Assembly: GCA_002340325.1 (NCBI GenBank)
Contig: DDLV01000022.1
Coordinates: 1-43,958 of the forward strand
From: Glaciecola sp. UBA2563
Lineage (GTDB): Bacteria; Pseudomonadota; Gammaproteobacteria; Enterobacterales; Alteromonadaceae
DNA: 43,958 nucleotides
Direction of reading: 5' to 3'
The translations under genes and the position numbers were made by a program. The notes under the pieces are model-generated. The model was not told the origin of the DNA. It ran no database searches and saw nothing but the letters and a program-made list of their open reading frames with translations. Below, one piece after another: positions 25,588 through 32,790 of the stretch (within the stretch, counting starts at the first letter, position 1; every line of letters begins with the position of its first letter).

Positions 25588-26435
25588 GCTGCATCATCCT
25601 CAAACATATCGATTTGACAACCAAAGACCTCGCAACTTTCAGTGCATGAACCACTATCAAAGTGCTTACCCCTTCTAAGCCCCTCGATTATTGAGGGGCG
25701 AGAAACGTCTTTGTATAAATTTGAAATTCCTTCGATAGATAAATTGCCTCGATAAATTATTTTGCTTGGTATTTCTCTCTTGTTAGGCCCATCGGAAAGC
25801 ATTTGATTAAACTCATTGGCAAGTTCTGGCTCGTCTTTGATTGCAAGCGCTATCTTGTTAACACCCTTCTTTAAACAGAAAACACAATTTCCTAGCCATT
25901 CATCTAAAACAAGATCGAAAGACTGATCTTTAAACCATTCAATAATATCATCGCGCTCCATAATGGATAATTCAGCCAAATAACGGGTTCTCGGAAAAGG
26001 CTTCAACCTAGTGACTTCATCAATTCTAATGCCCAGCCAAGACGTATAATTTATCCCGTATTTATCTTTGCAGTACTTGTTATAAGGCGTTGTTTTAAAA
26101 TTCTTTGTGCAATGTGCGCCACCAAGATAAGGGGTATCATATTTCTTAACCACTTCGCGCCAAGTTGAAAGGTCCCAACCTATAGAGTCAATATCGATTA
26201 CTTCGTATGTAACACCTACTCTATATTCATGATGAACAACTGTGCGTAAACACGTTAGTTTGATCCCCCAATGTTTGATGACATTACGAATAAAATCATA
26301 CGTCTTTGGATGCTCTGCGCCTGTATCCATAAACACATATTCAACATCCCAACCTTCGTTGATTCGTTTCTTTTCCATCAAATGGACTAAATATGCTGAT
26401 GTTCTACCGCCGCTAAAACTAACTACGTGTTTCAT
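25584..26435 (-). CDS. PAPS-reductase-like PP-loop protein
   Basis: 283 residues. The PP-loop SFSGGRTSAYLVHLM at the start binds ATP in adenine nucleotide alpha-hydrolases. FMDTGAEHPKTYDFI follows, as in PAPS reductase/DndC-like enzymes. Cysteines at GAHCTKNFK, GNCVFCLKKG and SCTESCEVFGC could hold an Fe-S cluster or zinc. Phages often carry such genes near replication genes; a DNA or tRNA modification role is possible but unproven. ATGA overlaps on both sides. Confidence 0.8.
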   Translation of the reverse strand: MKHVVSFSGGRTSAYLVHLMEKKRINEGWDVEYVFMDTGAEHPKTYDFIRNVIKHWGIKLTCLRTVVHHEYRVGVTYEVIDIDSIGWDLSTWREVVKKYDTPYLGGAHCTKNFKTTPYNKYCKDKYGINYTSWLGIRIDEVTRLKPFPRTRYLAELSIMERDDIIEWFKDQSFDLVLDEWLGNCVFCLKKGVNKIALAIKDEPELANEFNQMLSDGPNKREIPSKIIYRGNLSIEGISNLYKDVSRPSIIEGLRRGKHFDSGSCTESCEVFGCQIDMFEDDAA

Positions 26436-26725
26436 ACATTACACTCACAGTTAACAGATTGACGTTTGACGCCGCCAAAAATTGATAACTTCCAAAGCTC
26501 CTGCCGAGTAGCTAATCTCTCGCTCTTTCCACCAATCGAGTGCAATTTGTATCTAATGGGTTTTACAGAGCGGTCCACTTCCAAATCGTAAAAGTTTGAG
26601 TGATGCATGTTAGCTATTGCGTTATGCACCGTATGGATTTGATAACCAAGTGCTAACTGTGCATCTTTGCTTGAGACAAAGTCTTGTGTAAGCATCCATC
26701 TTGCTATTTCTCTTGTTCTACTCAT
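26432..26725 (-). CDS. Winged-helix-like early protein
   Basis: 97 residues. REIARWMLTQDFVSSKDAQLALGYQIHTVHNAIANMH looks like a winged HTH, followed by a beta-hairpin wing (FYDLEVDRSVKPIRYKLHS). It may assist replication initiation or regulate transcription. It overlaps the replication gene by 4 bases. Confidence 0.6.
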   Translation of the reverse strand: MSRTREIARWMLTQDFVSSKDAQLALGYQIHTVHNAIANMHHSNFYDLEVDRSVKPIRYKLHSIGGKSERLATRQELWKLSIFGGVKRQSVNCECNV

Positions 26726-27267
26726 GATGCTTTCCCTATCGTTGCGATGCCTAGCTTTGCTAGAGTCTCAGCATCTTTTGATTGTTCTCTTGCTTCCTCG
26801 ATCCTTCCTCTGACATTGCTTGGTAAGAACTCTACAGGCTGTGTTGCGTAATCGTTGTAAAGCTTTTCAAATTCTTTACCCATCCAAGTGAGTTGCTCAA
26901 TAGTGCGTGAACAAACATGAGGCCAACCGCCTAGTGTCGAAACTGTTGCTGCTGTCACTGGGTCAAGAAATGTTGGCGTTCGATAGCTACCGCACTCTCT
27001 AATTGCTCGCTCAACGTTCATCCATTGCATTCGCGCTTGTGATTCAATAGGGTTTGAAGAGCCATTAATCTTTCGAGAAATATGCGCCATGTTTGGAAAA
27101 TACACCCCCTGTTCAGGGTCTTGCATGTGCGCCATGACTCCGCGTTTGAATTTCTCAATACCCCACTGATTAGCCATTACGCTGAATAGTTCAATTTGCT
27201 GTTCAGTAAGCTTCTTGCCGTAATTAGCTGACACGAGTTTTACAAGTTGTATTAGTTCTGCTTGCAT
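26722..27267 (-). CDS. Replication protein, lambda P-like or DUF6475-like
   Basis: 181 residues. KLTEQQIELFSVMANQWGIEKFKRGVMAHMQDPEQGVYFPNMAHI is the helical pattern of phage P-type/DUF6475 proteins, which act as helicase loaders or partners. The middle SQARMQWMNVERAIRECGSY and GWPHVC are also familiar. It follows the initiator-like gene with a 16-base overlap, as O and P do in lambda. Confidence 0.7.
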   Translation of the reverse strand: MQAELIQLVKLVSANYGKKLTEQQIELFSVMANQWGIEKFKRGVMAHMQDPEQGVYFPNMAHISRKINGSSNPIESQARMQWMNVERAIRECGSYRTPTFLDPVTAATVSTLGGWPHVCSRTIEQLTWMGKEFEKLYNDYATQPVEFLPSNVRGRIEEAREQSKDAETLAKLGIATIGKAS

Positions 27268-28037
27268 TGGTCGTAATCCTCATAGGTAATCATTGAATCT
27301 AATTGAGCGAAATAGCTGTCCATGTCCTGCTGTTCTTTCGAAGCTTGTCTATCAGGTAGTCGATTGATAAAACTTTCTAGCTTTGGTCCATCTCTGCAAA
27401 TCAACTCGATATCGTCATAGACTTGATTTCTGTCATTCGCCCCCATGTGCCAAGAGGATTTGGCGCAGTTGACTATTGCCTGTTTGATTTGGCCCACCGT
27501 GTAACCTTCTTTGAGTCTTGCTCGTATGACTTTCTTGCGTTTATCAGTGAATTTGGTGCTTGATGGTCGTTTGTTGAGCGTGGTTACCCAATAATCAAAA
27601 ATTTGCTTGTCTGGAAGTTCGGAAACAGGAGCGGTCATACCGGTAGGCTGACAATGTTCTTCTTTATCTGTATCACTAACACTTACACTATCACTTACAC
27701 TTACATTAACGGTTGGATTTGTTGAGTTCTGTTCAACATATTTAACAGGTGTTGATTTTGTTTCCTTCTGCTGCTTTTTGTTATTAGCTCTTGCTTCGGC
27801 GCTTTTTTTACCCGCTTCAGATTTTTTCTTCTTAATTTCTTCCCATTTTGAAAGATCGCGGTTTAATGATTGCTTTATAGGCTCAAAAGCAATATCTAAA
27901 AGCAAATCTTTAAGCTCAATATCTTGGCCATCGACATAGGCAAAGATATGCTTGATCAACTTACCTGCAATTTCGTCAGGTAGTTTTTCAAAAATATTCT
28001 TTTGATCGAGATACAGTAAAAAAGATTTTTTACTCAT
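27252..28037 (-). CDS. Replication initiator-like protein (DUF6291 amino domain)
   Basis: 261 residues. Residues 1-70 (KSFLLYLDQKNIFEKLPDEIAGKLIKHIFAYVDG) match DUF6291. A basic linker and a low-complexity VNVSVSDSVSVSD stretch (about 110-122) follow. The carboxy part, YWVTTLNKRPSSTKFTDKRKKVIRARLKEGYTVGQIKQAI with SWHMGANDRNQVYDDIELIC, is the usual end of phage replisome organiser proteins. It probably binds the phage origin, possibly within this gene as in lambda O. Confidence 0.8.
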   Translation of the reverse strand: MSKKSFLLYLDQKNIFEKLPDEIAGKLIKHIFAYVDGQDIELKDLLLDIAFEPIKQSLNRDLSKWEEIKKKKSEAGKKSAEARANNKKQQKETKSTPVKYVEQNSTNPTVNVSVSDSVSVSDTDKEEHCQPTGMTAPVSELPDKQIFDYWVTTLNKRPSSTKFTDKRKKVIRARLKEGYTVGQIKQAIVNCAKSSWHMGANDRNQVYDDIELICRDGPKLESFINRLPDRQASKEQQDMDSYFAQLDSMITYEDYDQCKQN

Positions 28038-28057
28038 GTTTATTCCAGACGTAATTT

Positions 28058-28106
28058 CATTCTCTTCTACTGCCTTAACCCGCGTATAACGGGCTTGTAG
28101 AGAATG
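28058..28106. repeat. Long imperfect hairpin upstream of the initiator gene
   Basis: CATTCTCT at the left and AGAATG with GTAG at the right form a 10-pair outer stem with a 2-base bulge; CCCG/CGGG forms the tip. It lies in a 90-base gap, 20 bases before the initiator start. It could be an RNA control element or an attenuator. The inner part shares TATACGCGGG (minus strand) with the terminator before lysozyme. Confidence 0.4.
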
Positions 28107-28127
28107 TAAGTTGAATTTTTTACTACA

Positions 28128-28574
28128 TCAGGCGGCCTTCGAGAAGTGCCATGCTTCAAGATTGTTAGCATGTTTAATTAATGACTCGCCAGCTTTCCTC
28201 ATGCGCTCGCAGATAATTTTTACATCGACCTCCGTTAGCTCTTCTTTCTTTATGTATAGTGCTTTACCCTCTCTTTTAACTGGATAGTAATCTTGTAGCT
28301 CATCACCGAATAAATCGTCTTGTTTATCGCTTTCTAGCGCATCTTGCATTTTTGCAATTGGGTCGTGCCGCTTCGCTAAATACTTCCTCGTTTTTTGTGC
28401 AACATCAGAGATAAAGCAGTAGGTTTTCAAATCTGGAGAATTCGACATCGGATCGACTAACTTATCAACTTCGTTAGCGACATAGGACGGATCGATTGGT
28501 AAACCTCTGCTTTCAATTGGAAGTGTTACCTGTCTAATTAATTGATCGATTTGATTTGATAAAGACTTACTCAT
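28128..28574 (-). CDS. Hypothetical early protein
   Basis: 148 residues, helical and charged. LIRQVTLPIESRGLPIDPSYVANEV and YCFISDVAQKTRKYLAKRHDP are distinct but not tied to a family I can name. It overlaps the preceding gene by 8 bases. It is probably a DNA-replication accessory by context. Confidence 0.55.
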   Translation of the reverse strand: MSKSLSNQIDQLIRQVTLPIESRGLPIDPSYVANEVDKLVDPMSNSPDLKTYCFISDVAQKTRKYLAKRHDPIAKMQDALESDKQDDLFGDELQDYYPVKREGKALYIKKEELTEVDVKIICERMRKAGESLIKHANNLEAWHFSKAA

Positions 28575-29187
28575 TGACCCACTCTCTTAATTTAGTTGTT
28601 AACCCAATAGCTTTCTGTTTCATCCCGTCCGTCCATTCGTCCTCTAAATCCTTCAATGACGTATCAAACACTTTATCCCTGTCCATTTTTGTCAATAATC
28701 CCCAAAGCCATAGCGCAGTCTGATCCATGCGCTTAACCTCTTCTTTTACCGCATCTGATTTCTGCGATTCTTTTTCTTTTAATAGGTGATTTGTCGATGG
28801 TTTTGCGCCTGCCATTGTTACCGCTTCTTCAAATTCATCATCAGGAATGTTGGCCAGCTTCTGCCATTTGCTTGATTGATCTTTGGTAACGCCCATCTCG
28901 GATAGGGTTTTGGGTGAGTTAGATGGTAATTCTCTGCGACCATCTATTTTTGATGTCCTTCCACCTCTATCAGTACCTTTAGCCTTTTCCATATCACGCA
29001 ACAGCTCACCACATTTGCGTTCTGCGCGAACTCTGGCTAATGCAGCGTCATGTTCTAATTCGTAGTCGTTTGCTTGCTTGGCGTAGGCTTCAACAGCAAC
29101 TGCCTTGTCGCGAAACTCTTTGACTTCATCGACAGTTTTGTATTCTGCTAATGCTTGCTTGGCTTGCTGGTAGATAGCTAATTGCAT
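28567..29187 (-). CDS. Conserved phage early protein with long helical region
   Basis: 206 residues. The start, YKTVDEVKEFRDKAVAVEAYAKQANDYELEHDAALARVRAERKCGELL, is widespread in phages and plasmids, often near ParB- or methylase-like genes. The middle has GVTKDQSSKWQKLANIPDDEFEEAV, an HTH-like segment used in ParB-type proteins. A role in DNA binding is likely; the target is unknown. It is the first gene of the replication block. Confidence 0.65.
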   Translation of the reverse strand: MQLAIYQQAKQALAEYKTVDEVKEFRDKAVAVEAYAKQANDYELEHDAALARVRAERKCGELLRDMEKAKGTDRGGRTSKIDGRRELPSNSPKTLSEMGVTKDQSSKWQKLANIPDDEFEEAVTMAGAKPSTNHLLKEKESQKSDAVKEEVKRMDQTALWLWGLLTKMDRDKVFDTSLKDLEDEWTDGMKQKAIGLTTKLREWVNE

Positions 29188-29274
29188 GAGACATCACCGT
29201 CACTTTTGACTTGGTGTGTTTTAGTTCTTGCTGAAAACATACTGGCCTCTCAAAACCATGTTCTTCTACCCACA

Positions 29275-29318
29275 AAGCCGCAGTTAAGCGGCTTGGGGTT
29301 TCTTTCCTGTGTTATGAT
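29275..29318 (+). promoter_or_regulatory. Hairpin and extended -10 promoter for the reversed gene
   Basis: A perfect 7-base stem AAGCCGC/GCGGCTT with loop AGTTAA (29275-29294) is followed at 29310-29318 by TGTTATGAT, an extended -10 on the plus strand. The gene starts about 38 bases later behind AAGGA. It should allow expression independent of the phage early operon. The hairpin may also end leftward transcripts in part, although the T run is weak on the minus strand. Confidence 0.6.
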
Positions 29319-29355
29319 TTAAGTGCCAACCAAAACCAAATCAAAGGAATGTAAA

Positions 29356-30024
29356 ATGGAAAACTTTATAGAACTTCTATGGTTCGTCGGTGAGTCAATG
29401 GAAGTCTTCATAGTTGAATCAACGCCTTCTAACATCACGACTCCAAAATCATCATCACAAAGGCAATGGGTAGCCATACTAGGAGCATCAGTATTGACAG
29501 GTTTAATAGCGCTAGGAACAGCTTTTCTGACGATAAAAAACGCAAAAGAGATGCAATCCGAGAAGATTGAGTTTGACAAGCAGATGCAGAACGACCGGTT
29601 TTCTTTTGAGAAAAAGGTGTTTCGTGCTGAGAAGCTTGAATTAATAAGCCAAGCATTAGCGGATGCTGACAAAATTGCTTCGCGCAGTTTTTATATTGAC
29701 TTAAAAATGATGAATTTAGATGACTCAAGCAAATGGATTGAGGTAGATTCGCCATTATATGACGCTGCAATGATCGCCAAATTATACTTCCCAGAATTAA
29801 CGCAATCACTGCTAGAACACCAAAAAATATTCGGTTCAATTCATTCATATGCTATGCAATTCCTCACGAAAAAAGTATCAGAAGATAAAATAAGCCCACT
29901 GGATGCAGCAGAGCAGCTTGTTACAGATGACGGGTACAAAAACCTAAGAAATAATTTCGTAGATAATGGACAACCCTTGAAAAACACTATTTCTTCTATA
30001 GCAGAGTCGTTTGAGTTTTCGTGA
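29356..30024 (+). CDS. Membrane-anchored coiled-coil protein, passenger gene
   Basis: 222 residues from the ATG at 29356 with AAGGA before it. One transmembrane helix at about 37-55 (WVAILGASVLTGLIALGTAF) is followed by a coiled coil (EMQSEKIEFDKQMQNDRFSFEKK) and a cytoplasmic helical domain. No family was named. It is the only plus-strand gene in the 23-30.7 kb block and has its own promoter, so it is probably expressed in the lysogen. Membrane-tethered proteins of this sort are good candidates for exclusion of other phages, by inference only. Confidence 0.7.
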   Translation: MENFIELLWFVGESMEVFIVESTPSNITTPKSSSQRQWVAILGASVLTGLIALGTAFLTIKNAKEMQSEKIEFDKQMQNDRFSFEKKVFRAEKLELISQALADADKIASRSFYIDLKMMNLDDSSKWIEVDSPLYDAAMIAKLYFPELTQSLLEHQKIFGSIHSYAMQFLTKKVSEDKISPLDAAEQLVTDDGYKNLRNNFVDNGQPLKNTISSIAESFEFS

Positions 30025-30037
30025 CCTACCAACTTAA

Positions 30038-30130
30038 TCACGCCGCATCTTCTTCTAAGAAATATGAAAATAGCTCTTCGACTGTGTAGTCGTGGGCTTT
30101 GTCTCGTAATTGGCGTTTAGTTTTCATCAT
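30038..30130 (-). CDS. 30-residue acidic peptide
   Basis: MMKTKRQLRDKAHDYTVEEL followed by FSYFLEEDAA. AAGG lies before its ATG. It follows the next gene upstream by 6 bases in the cro operon. Too short to classify. Confidence 0.4.
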   Translation of the reverse strand: MMKTKRQLRDKAHDYTVEELFSYFLEEDAA

Positions 30131-30136
30131 GTGGCC

Positions 30137-30328
30137 TTATGTTATTCGTCGCAAAAGCCTAATGGCCGAACGCTTTGCTAAATGATTAATCGCTTGGTCA
30201 AACGTCATATCGTTGTCTTCCGCAAACCCCCAAATTGCCTCTATTTCTTCATCAGTAAACGCCGTTGTGACATCTTTGGGATTTTTGCGTCCCGCATTTT
30301 GGACGGAATTTGATTTTTGTTGTGCCAT
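30137..30328 (-). CDS. Small regulator-like early protein
   Basis: 63 residues. A basic polar start (MAQQKSNSVQNAGRKNPKD) precedes FTDEEIEAIWGFAEDNDMTFDQAINHLAKRS, an acidic helix followed by one that could be part of a ribbon-helix-helix or HTH. It is in the cro transcript. Function unknown. Confidence 0.55.
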   Translation of the reverse strand: MAQQKSNSVQNAGRKNPKDVTTAFTDEEIEAIWGFAEDNDMTFDQAINHLAKRSAIRLLRRIT

Positions 30329-30349
30329 ATACGTTTCTTCTGCTTGTTT

Positions 30350-30535
30350 TTAGGCTGCTATAAGCTTTTGATTAAGACGACGTTGAATCTCAGGATTTTT
30401 AATGACCAAAGCTCTTACAACAACTCCCATTTGTTCACCTGATTCTTCTTGCAGCGCCATTAGAATCTCGTATAAGTCATCATCTGCACGAAACTTAAAT
30501 TCGTGCTTCTTTATCTTCCGTGGATCTGCGTACAT
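30350..30535 (-). CDS. Ribbon-helix-helix-like regulator
   Basis: 61 residues from the ATG at 30535, preceded by AAGGAG. KKHEFKFRADDDLYEILMALQEESGEQMGVVVRALVI shows a short basic strand and two helices, the Arc/CopG layout. It lies directly after the Cro-like gene in lambda's cII position, though it is not CII-like. It may tune early expression. Confidence 0.6.
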   Translation of the reverse strand: MYADPRKIKKHEFKFRADDDLYEILMALQEESGEQMGVVVRALVIKNPEIQRRLNQKLIAA

Positions 30536-30548
30536 GTATTTCTCCTTG

Positions 30549-30773
30549 TTAGCTGGCTTTGTCGAGTTCTTGAGGAATTGGGAATACATCATCTATTCCG
30601 CAATCAACGCCTTTTGCTTTCAGCGCAATTACTATCCTTTGCGCCGTTTTCAAAGATGGCGTTTTTCTAAACTGCTCTATTTGATTAATCATTGGCGCAG
30701 AAATACCAGCAAGCAGCGCAATATCTTTTTGACTTGCGCCAGTCTTTTGCCTGTAAAAACCAAGTTTGTTCAT
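30549..30773 (-). CDS. cro: Cro-like repressor
   Basis: 74 residues. HTH pattern: GFYRQKTGASQKDIALLAGISAPMINQIEQFRKTPSLKTAQRI. An AGGAG ribosome site precedes the ATG. It is the first gene leftward from the immunity promoter and faces the repressor gene, as Cro does. It should bind the same operators to turn off repressor synthesis. Named by position and fold. Confidence 0.82.
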   Translation of the reverse strand: MNKLGFYRQKTGASQKDIALLAGISAPMINQIEQFRKTPSLKTAQRIVIALKAKGVDCGIDDVFPIPQELDKAS

Positions 30774-30794
30774 CAGTAACTCCTATTTTTAATA

Positions 30795-30861
30795 ATGATA
30801 ACCGATAGTAACCATTTGTCAATAACCACAAGTAACTTAAATATAATTTACTATTGGTTAA
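30795..30861. promoter_or_regulatory. Immunity operators O1-O3 and early promoter (pR-like)
   Basis: Three 15-base operators occur at 30798-30812, 30822-30836 and 30847-30861, spaced 24 and 25 bases. Their pseudo-dyad consensus is TWACY-N3-RGTWA. On the minus strand TTGACA (30817-30822) and TATCAT (30795-30800) with a 16-base spacer form the promoter for the Cro-like gene; the first operator covers the -10 and spacer and the second abuts TTGACA. The third operator lies toward the repressor gene and probably controls its promoter, which may use TAATAT at 30859-30864. Confidence 0.82.
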
Positions 30862-30888
30862 TATTGATTTTTCTAAGGTATTCACTCG

Positions 30889-31494
30889 ATGAACGTTAAG
30901 CTTGCTTTTTCTTTTCGTTTTAAAGATGCATTGAAAGAAAAGGGATGGGATGCCCTCACTCACAAAGAGCTTTCAAAGAAACTTCCAGTGAGTGCCCCGC
31001 AGATTTCAAATTATAAAACCGGTGCAAAAGTGCCTGCAGTTGATAACGGCGTTCAAATTGCAATAATCTTGGATGTAAATTTTGAATGGCTAATGACTGG
31101 TAGAGGCGAAATGAAGTACTCAGGTGATTACGTTAAGGAAGAAAGAAAAGAATATTTACATGCAAAAATAACATTCAAATCCCCACAGAGCGAAGCAAAC
31201 TTTAAACTTAAAGATGAGCTGGCAGGCTTGATATTAAGTGTAGATGAAGACGATGATGAGTCTATGGAGTTCATAGACGCTCTTGCAACCTTGGTGCATG
31301 TCGCACAAAAGAAAATACACATTCCTCTTTCTAGAATTAAGGAATTAGAACGCCGTGTAGAACAAAGAAGAAAAAAAAATACTGTAGCTCGGGGAGCTGA
31401 TCGAAGGGAGGGTGATAATGAGTTTGATGAGATTGAAGAAAACTACAGTGAACAAATGGATGAAGAACAAATTAAATCCGAACAATTTAAATAA
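30889..31494 (+). CDS. CI-like repressor without a peptidase domain
   Basis: 201 residues. An HTH lies at about 24-55 (THKELSKKLPVSAPQISNYKTGAKVPAVDN) followed by LDVNFEWLMTGRGEM, as in CI-type repressors. After residue 75 the sequence is acidic and helical (LILSVDEDDDESMEFIDAL), then strongly charged with a Lys/Arg cluster and an acidic tail. No Ala-Gly cleavage motif or Ser/Lys catalytic dyad of the LexA/S24 fold is visible, so RecA-driven self-cleavage is unlikely. Induction would then need an antirepressor or another signal. Confidence 0.75.
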   Translation: MNVKLAFSFRFKDALKEKGWDALTHKELSKKLPVSAPQISNYKTGAKVPAVDNGVQIAIILDVNFEWLMTGRGEMKYSGDYVKEERKEYLHAKITFKSPQSEANFKLKDELAGLILSVDEDDDESMEFIDALATLVHVAQKKIHIPLSRIKELERRVEQRRKKNTVARGADRREGDNEFDEIEENYSEQMDEEQIKSEQFK

Positions 31495-31521
31495 TTAAAT
31501 TTTGATAAACAAGGACGTTAT

Positions 31522-31815
31522 ATGAAAAGTGCCGAATCTAATGCACCGGATACAAATTTTGGACAAGTACTAGTGGTAGTGCTTTTAGTAGTAATAGTGT
31601 TTGTTATCATATTGACATTCGCTGAAACACAAAAGGAATTTAGCTTCGAAAAATCGGAGTACGCTGTTTTTTATCCGCTCATTATTCAGTACTCATTCTA
31701 TATAGCAACTTTGATAGGTATTGCGTCAATAATATCTATTTTAAATAAAATACATCATAAACTAAGCACTGCACGAACTGTTAAAAACATAGCTAAAGAA
31801 GAACCGACACTTTAG
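31522..31815 (+). CDS. Two-helix membrane protein after the repressor
   Basis: 97 residues with transmembrane helices at about 14-33 (GQVLVVVLLVVIVFVIILTF) and about 52-72 (PLIIQYSFYIATLIGIASII). It starts 27 bases after the repressor stop, so the two are probably co-transcribed in the lysogen, like rex genes in lambda. It has no sequence likeness to RexB that I can see. Superinfection exclusion is a plausible role. Confidence 0.6.
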   Translation: MKSAESNAPDTNFGQVLVVVLLVVIVFVIILTFAETQKEFSFEKSEYAVFYPLIIQYSFYIATLIGIASIISILNKIHHKLSTARTVKNIAKEEPTL

Positions 31816-31960
31816 ATAAAAATCTATTGCAGTTTGATTAGTAAGCTAAATAATAAGCTGTAAGCTCGAAAATTGGCTTTTTAGATCAGTATTGCTTTGG
31901 TAGTATCTTGTTTAAATATAACCCACCATAAAGTGGTAACAAGCTATCAGAAAATACAAA

Positions 31961-31975
31961 GCCTAATCATTAGGC
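31961..31975. repeat. 15-base palindrome before the lipoprotein gene
   Basis: GCCTAAT-C-ATTAGGC, perfect apart from its central base, 36 bases before the lipoprotein start. The 196-base gap 31816-32011 holds this, a CCAC-N6-GTGG dyad near 31925, and otherwise AT-rich sequence. A regulator binding site is the simplest reading. Confidence 0.4.
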
Positions 31976-32011
31976 ATTCAACTATTCAATTCTTAAATTA
32001 AGGAAATAAAC

Positions 32012-32404
32012 ATGAAAAACGGACTATTAATACTCGCAACTCTATTCATTTGCTTTGGCTGCGCCAACGCCGGCAATAAATCAATGAAAGACATGGATCA
32101 AAATAAAATTGATACGATGATTGTTGAAGGCCAAACAACTAAACAAGATGTTCAAAAAATGCTTGGCTCCCCATTAGAGACAAATTTTACCGATGGCGGT
32201 CTGTTGATTTGGAAATATTACTACGATGATACATCAGCACTAACAGCAGAAACTGTAGGTTCTATGCTTTTAACGTTTGGACTTGCAGGAACTAAGGCTG
32301 AAGGTATTAGAACAGAACTAGTTATACTTTTTGACGAAAATGACGTAGTACGGAAATTCAATCTATCTGAAAGTGAAGTTGAAGCCGGAACCGGTATTTT
32401 CTAG
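32012..32404 (+). CDS. Lipoprotein of the SmpA/BamE-like fold
   Basis: 130 residues. Signal MKNGLLILATLFICFGC has the lipobox CFGC, so the mature protein begins at Cys17. IVEGQTTKQDVQKMLGSPLETNF followed by LLIWKYYYDD is the pattern of SmpA/OmlA/BamE-type small lipoproteins. A Gly-rich hydrophobic segment (VGSMLLTFGLAGTKAEG) lies in the middle. It is the single gene of the first cassette, closed by a terminator. Phage lipoproteins of the envelope can block receptors, a possible role. Confidence 0.7.
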   Translation: MKNGLLILATLFICFGCANAGNKSMKDMDQNKIDTMIVEGQTTKQDVQKMLGSPLETNFTDGGLLIWKYYYDDTSALTAETVGSMLLTFGLAGTKAEGIRTELVILFDENDVVRKFNLSESEVEAGTGIF

Positions 32405-32424
32405 TAATTCAATTTATTAAATGA

Positions 32425-32446
32425 CCCGCTTTAAAGCGGGTTTTTT
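32425..32446 (+). terminator. Terminator of the lipoprotein cassette
   Basis: CCCGCTTTAAAGCGGG followed by six T. It is the first of four closely related terminators that end the accessory cassettes. Confidence 0.88.
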
Positions 32447-32486
32447 CTGCCTATTAGGTGTCAATCTGACATCAAACATAAGTTTT

Positions 32487-32524
32487 TAGTTCTGATAATT
32501 ATCGCTTCTCAGACTAGTGGATAA
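32487..32524 (+). repeat. Cassette repeat R1
   Basis: A 38-base element matching copies at 33275 (28 of 38) and 34398 (32 of 38) without gaps. The core TCTCAGACTAGTG is shared with the third copy. Homology to the third copy extends upstream to the terminator (GTCAATCTG at about 32459-32468). It lies 69 bases before the next gene. Confidence 0.75.
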
Positions 32525-32592
32525 GCTTACAGTGTAGAATTTTACAGTATTAACGATATACTATATGAGTATTAAGCGACCACGAGTAAATA

Positions 32593-32790
32593 ATGAATAA
32601 ATCTACTAGCAGGAAGAAAGCTATTATTAGTGGTATAGGTTCATTGTTAGCAATCTTCCCATCGACAAACTACGACATGTATGTTCCCAAAAAAAGTGAT
32701 GGCGACAGAATTAAATCTCATTGGGAGCAGACCGGTTCTCATTTAAGAGCTGCTATGGGTAAATATGAACAGGAAAACAAACAAAAATAA
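32593..32790 (+). CDS. Short hypothetical protein of cassette 2
   Basis: 65 residues: a basic start (MNKSTSRKKAIISGIG), a short hydrophobic stretch and a charged end (SHLRAAMGKYEQENKQK). It may be a partner of the overlapping DUF2335 protein (26-base overlap). Not recognised. Confidence 0.5.
   Translation: MNKSTSRKKAIISGIGSLLAIFPSTNYDMYVPKKSDGDRIKSHWEQTGSHLRAAMGKYEQENKQK

Noticed and set aside
27660..27725. Iterated repeat as a possible replication origin in the initiator gene
   Set aside because: The repeated ACACTTACACTATCACTT-like bases code for a Val/Ser/Asp run. Lambda-like origins may lie in such genes, but the units here are too short and irregular to call iterons.
29435..29848. Minus-strand open frame opposite the membrane gene
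   Set aside because: It continues the direction of the early operon, but has no ribosome site or family pattern. The plus-strand frame has a promoter, ribosome site and a sensible membrane layout.
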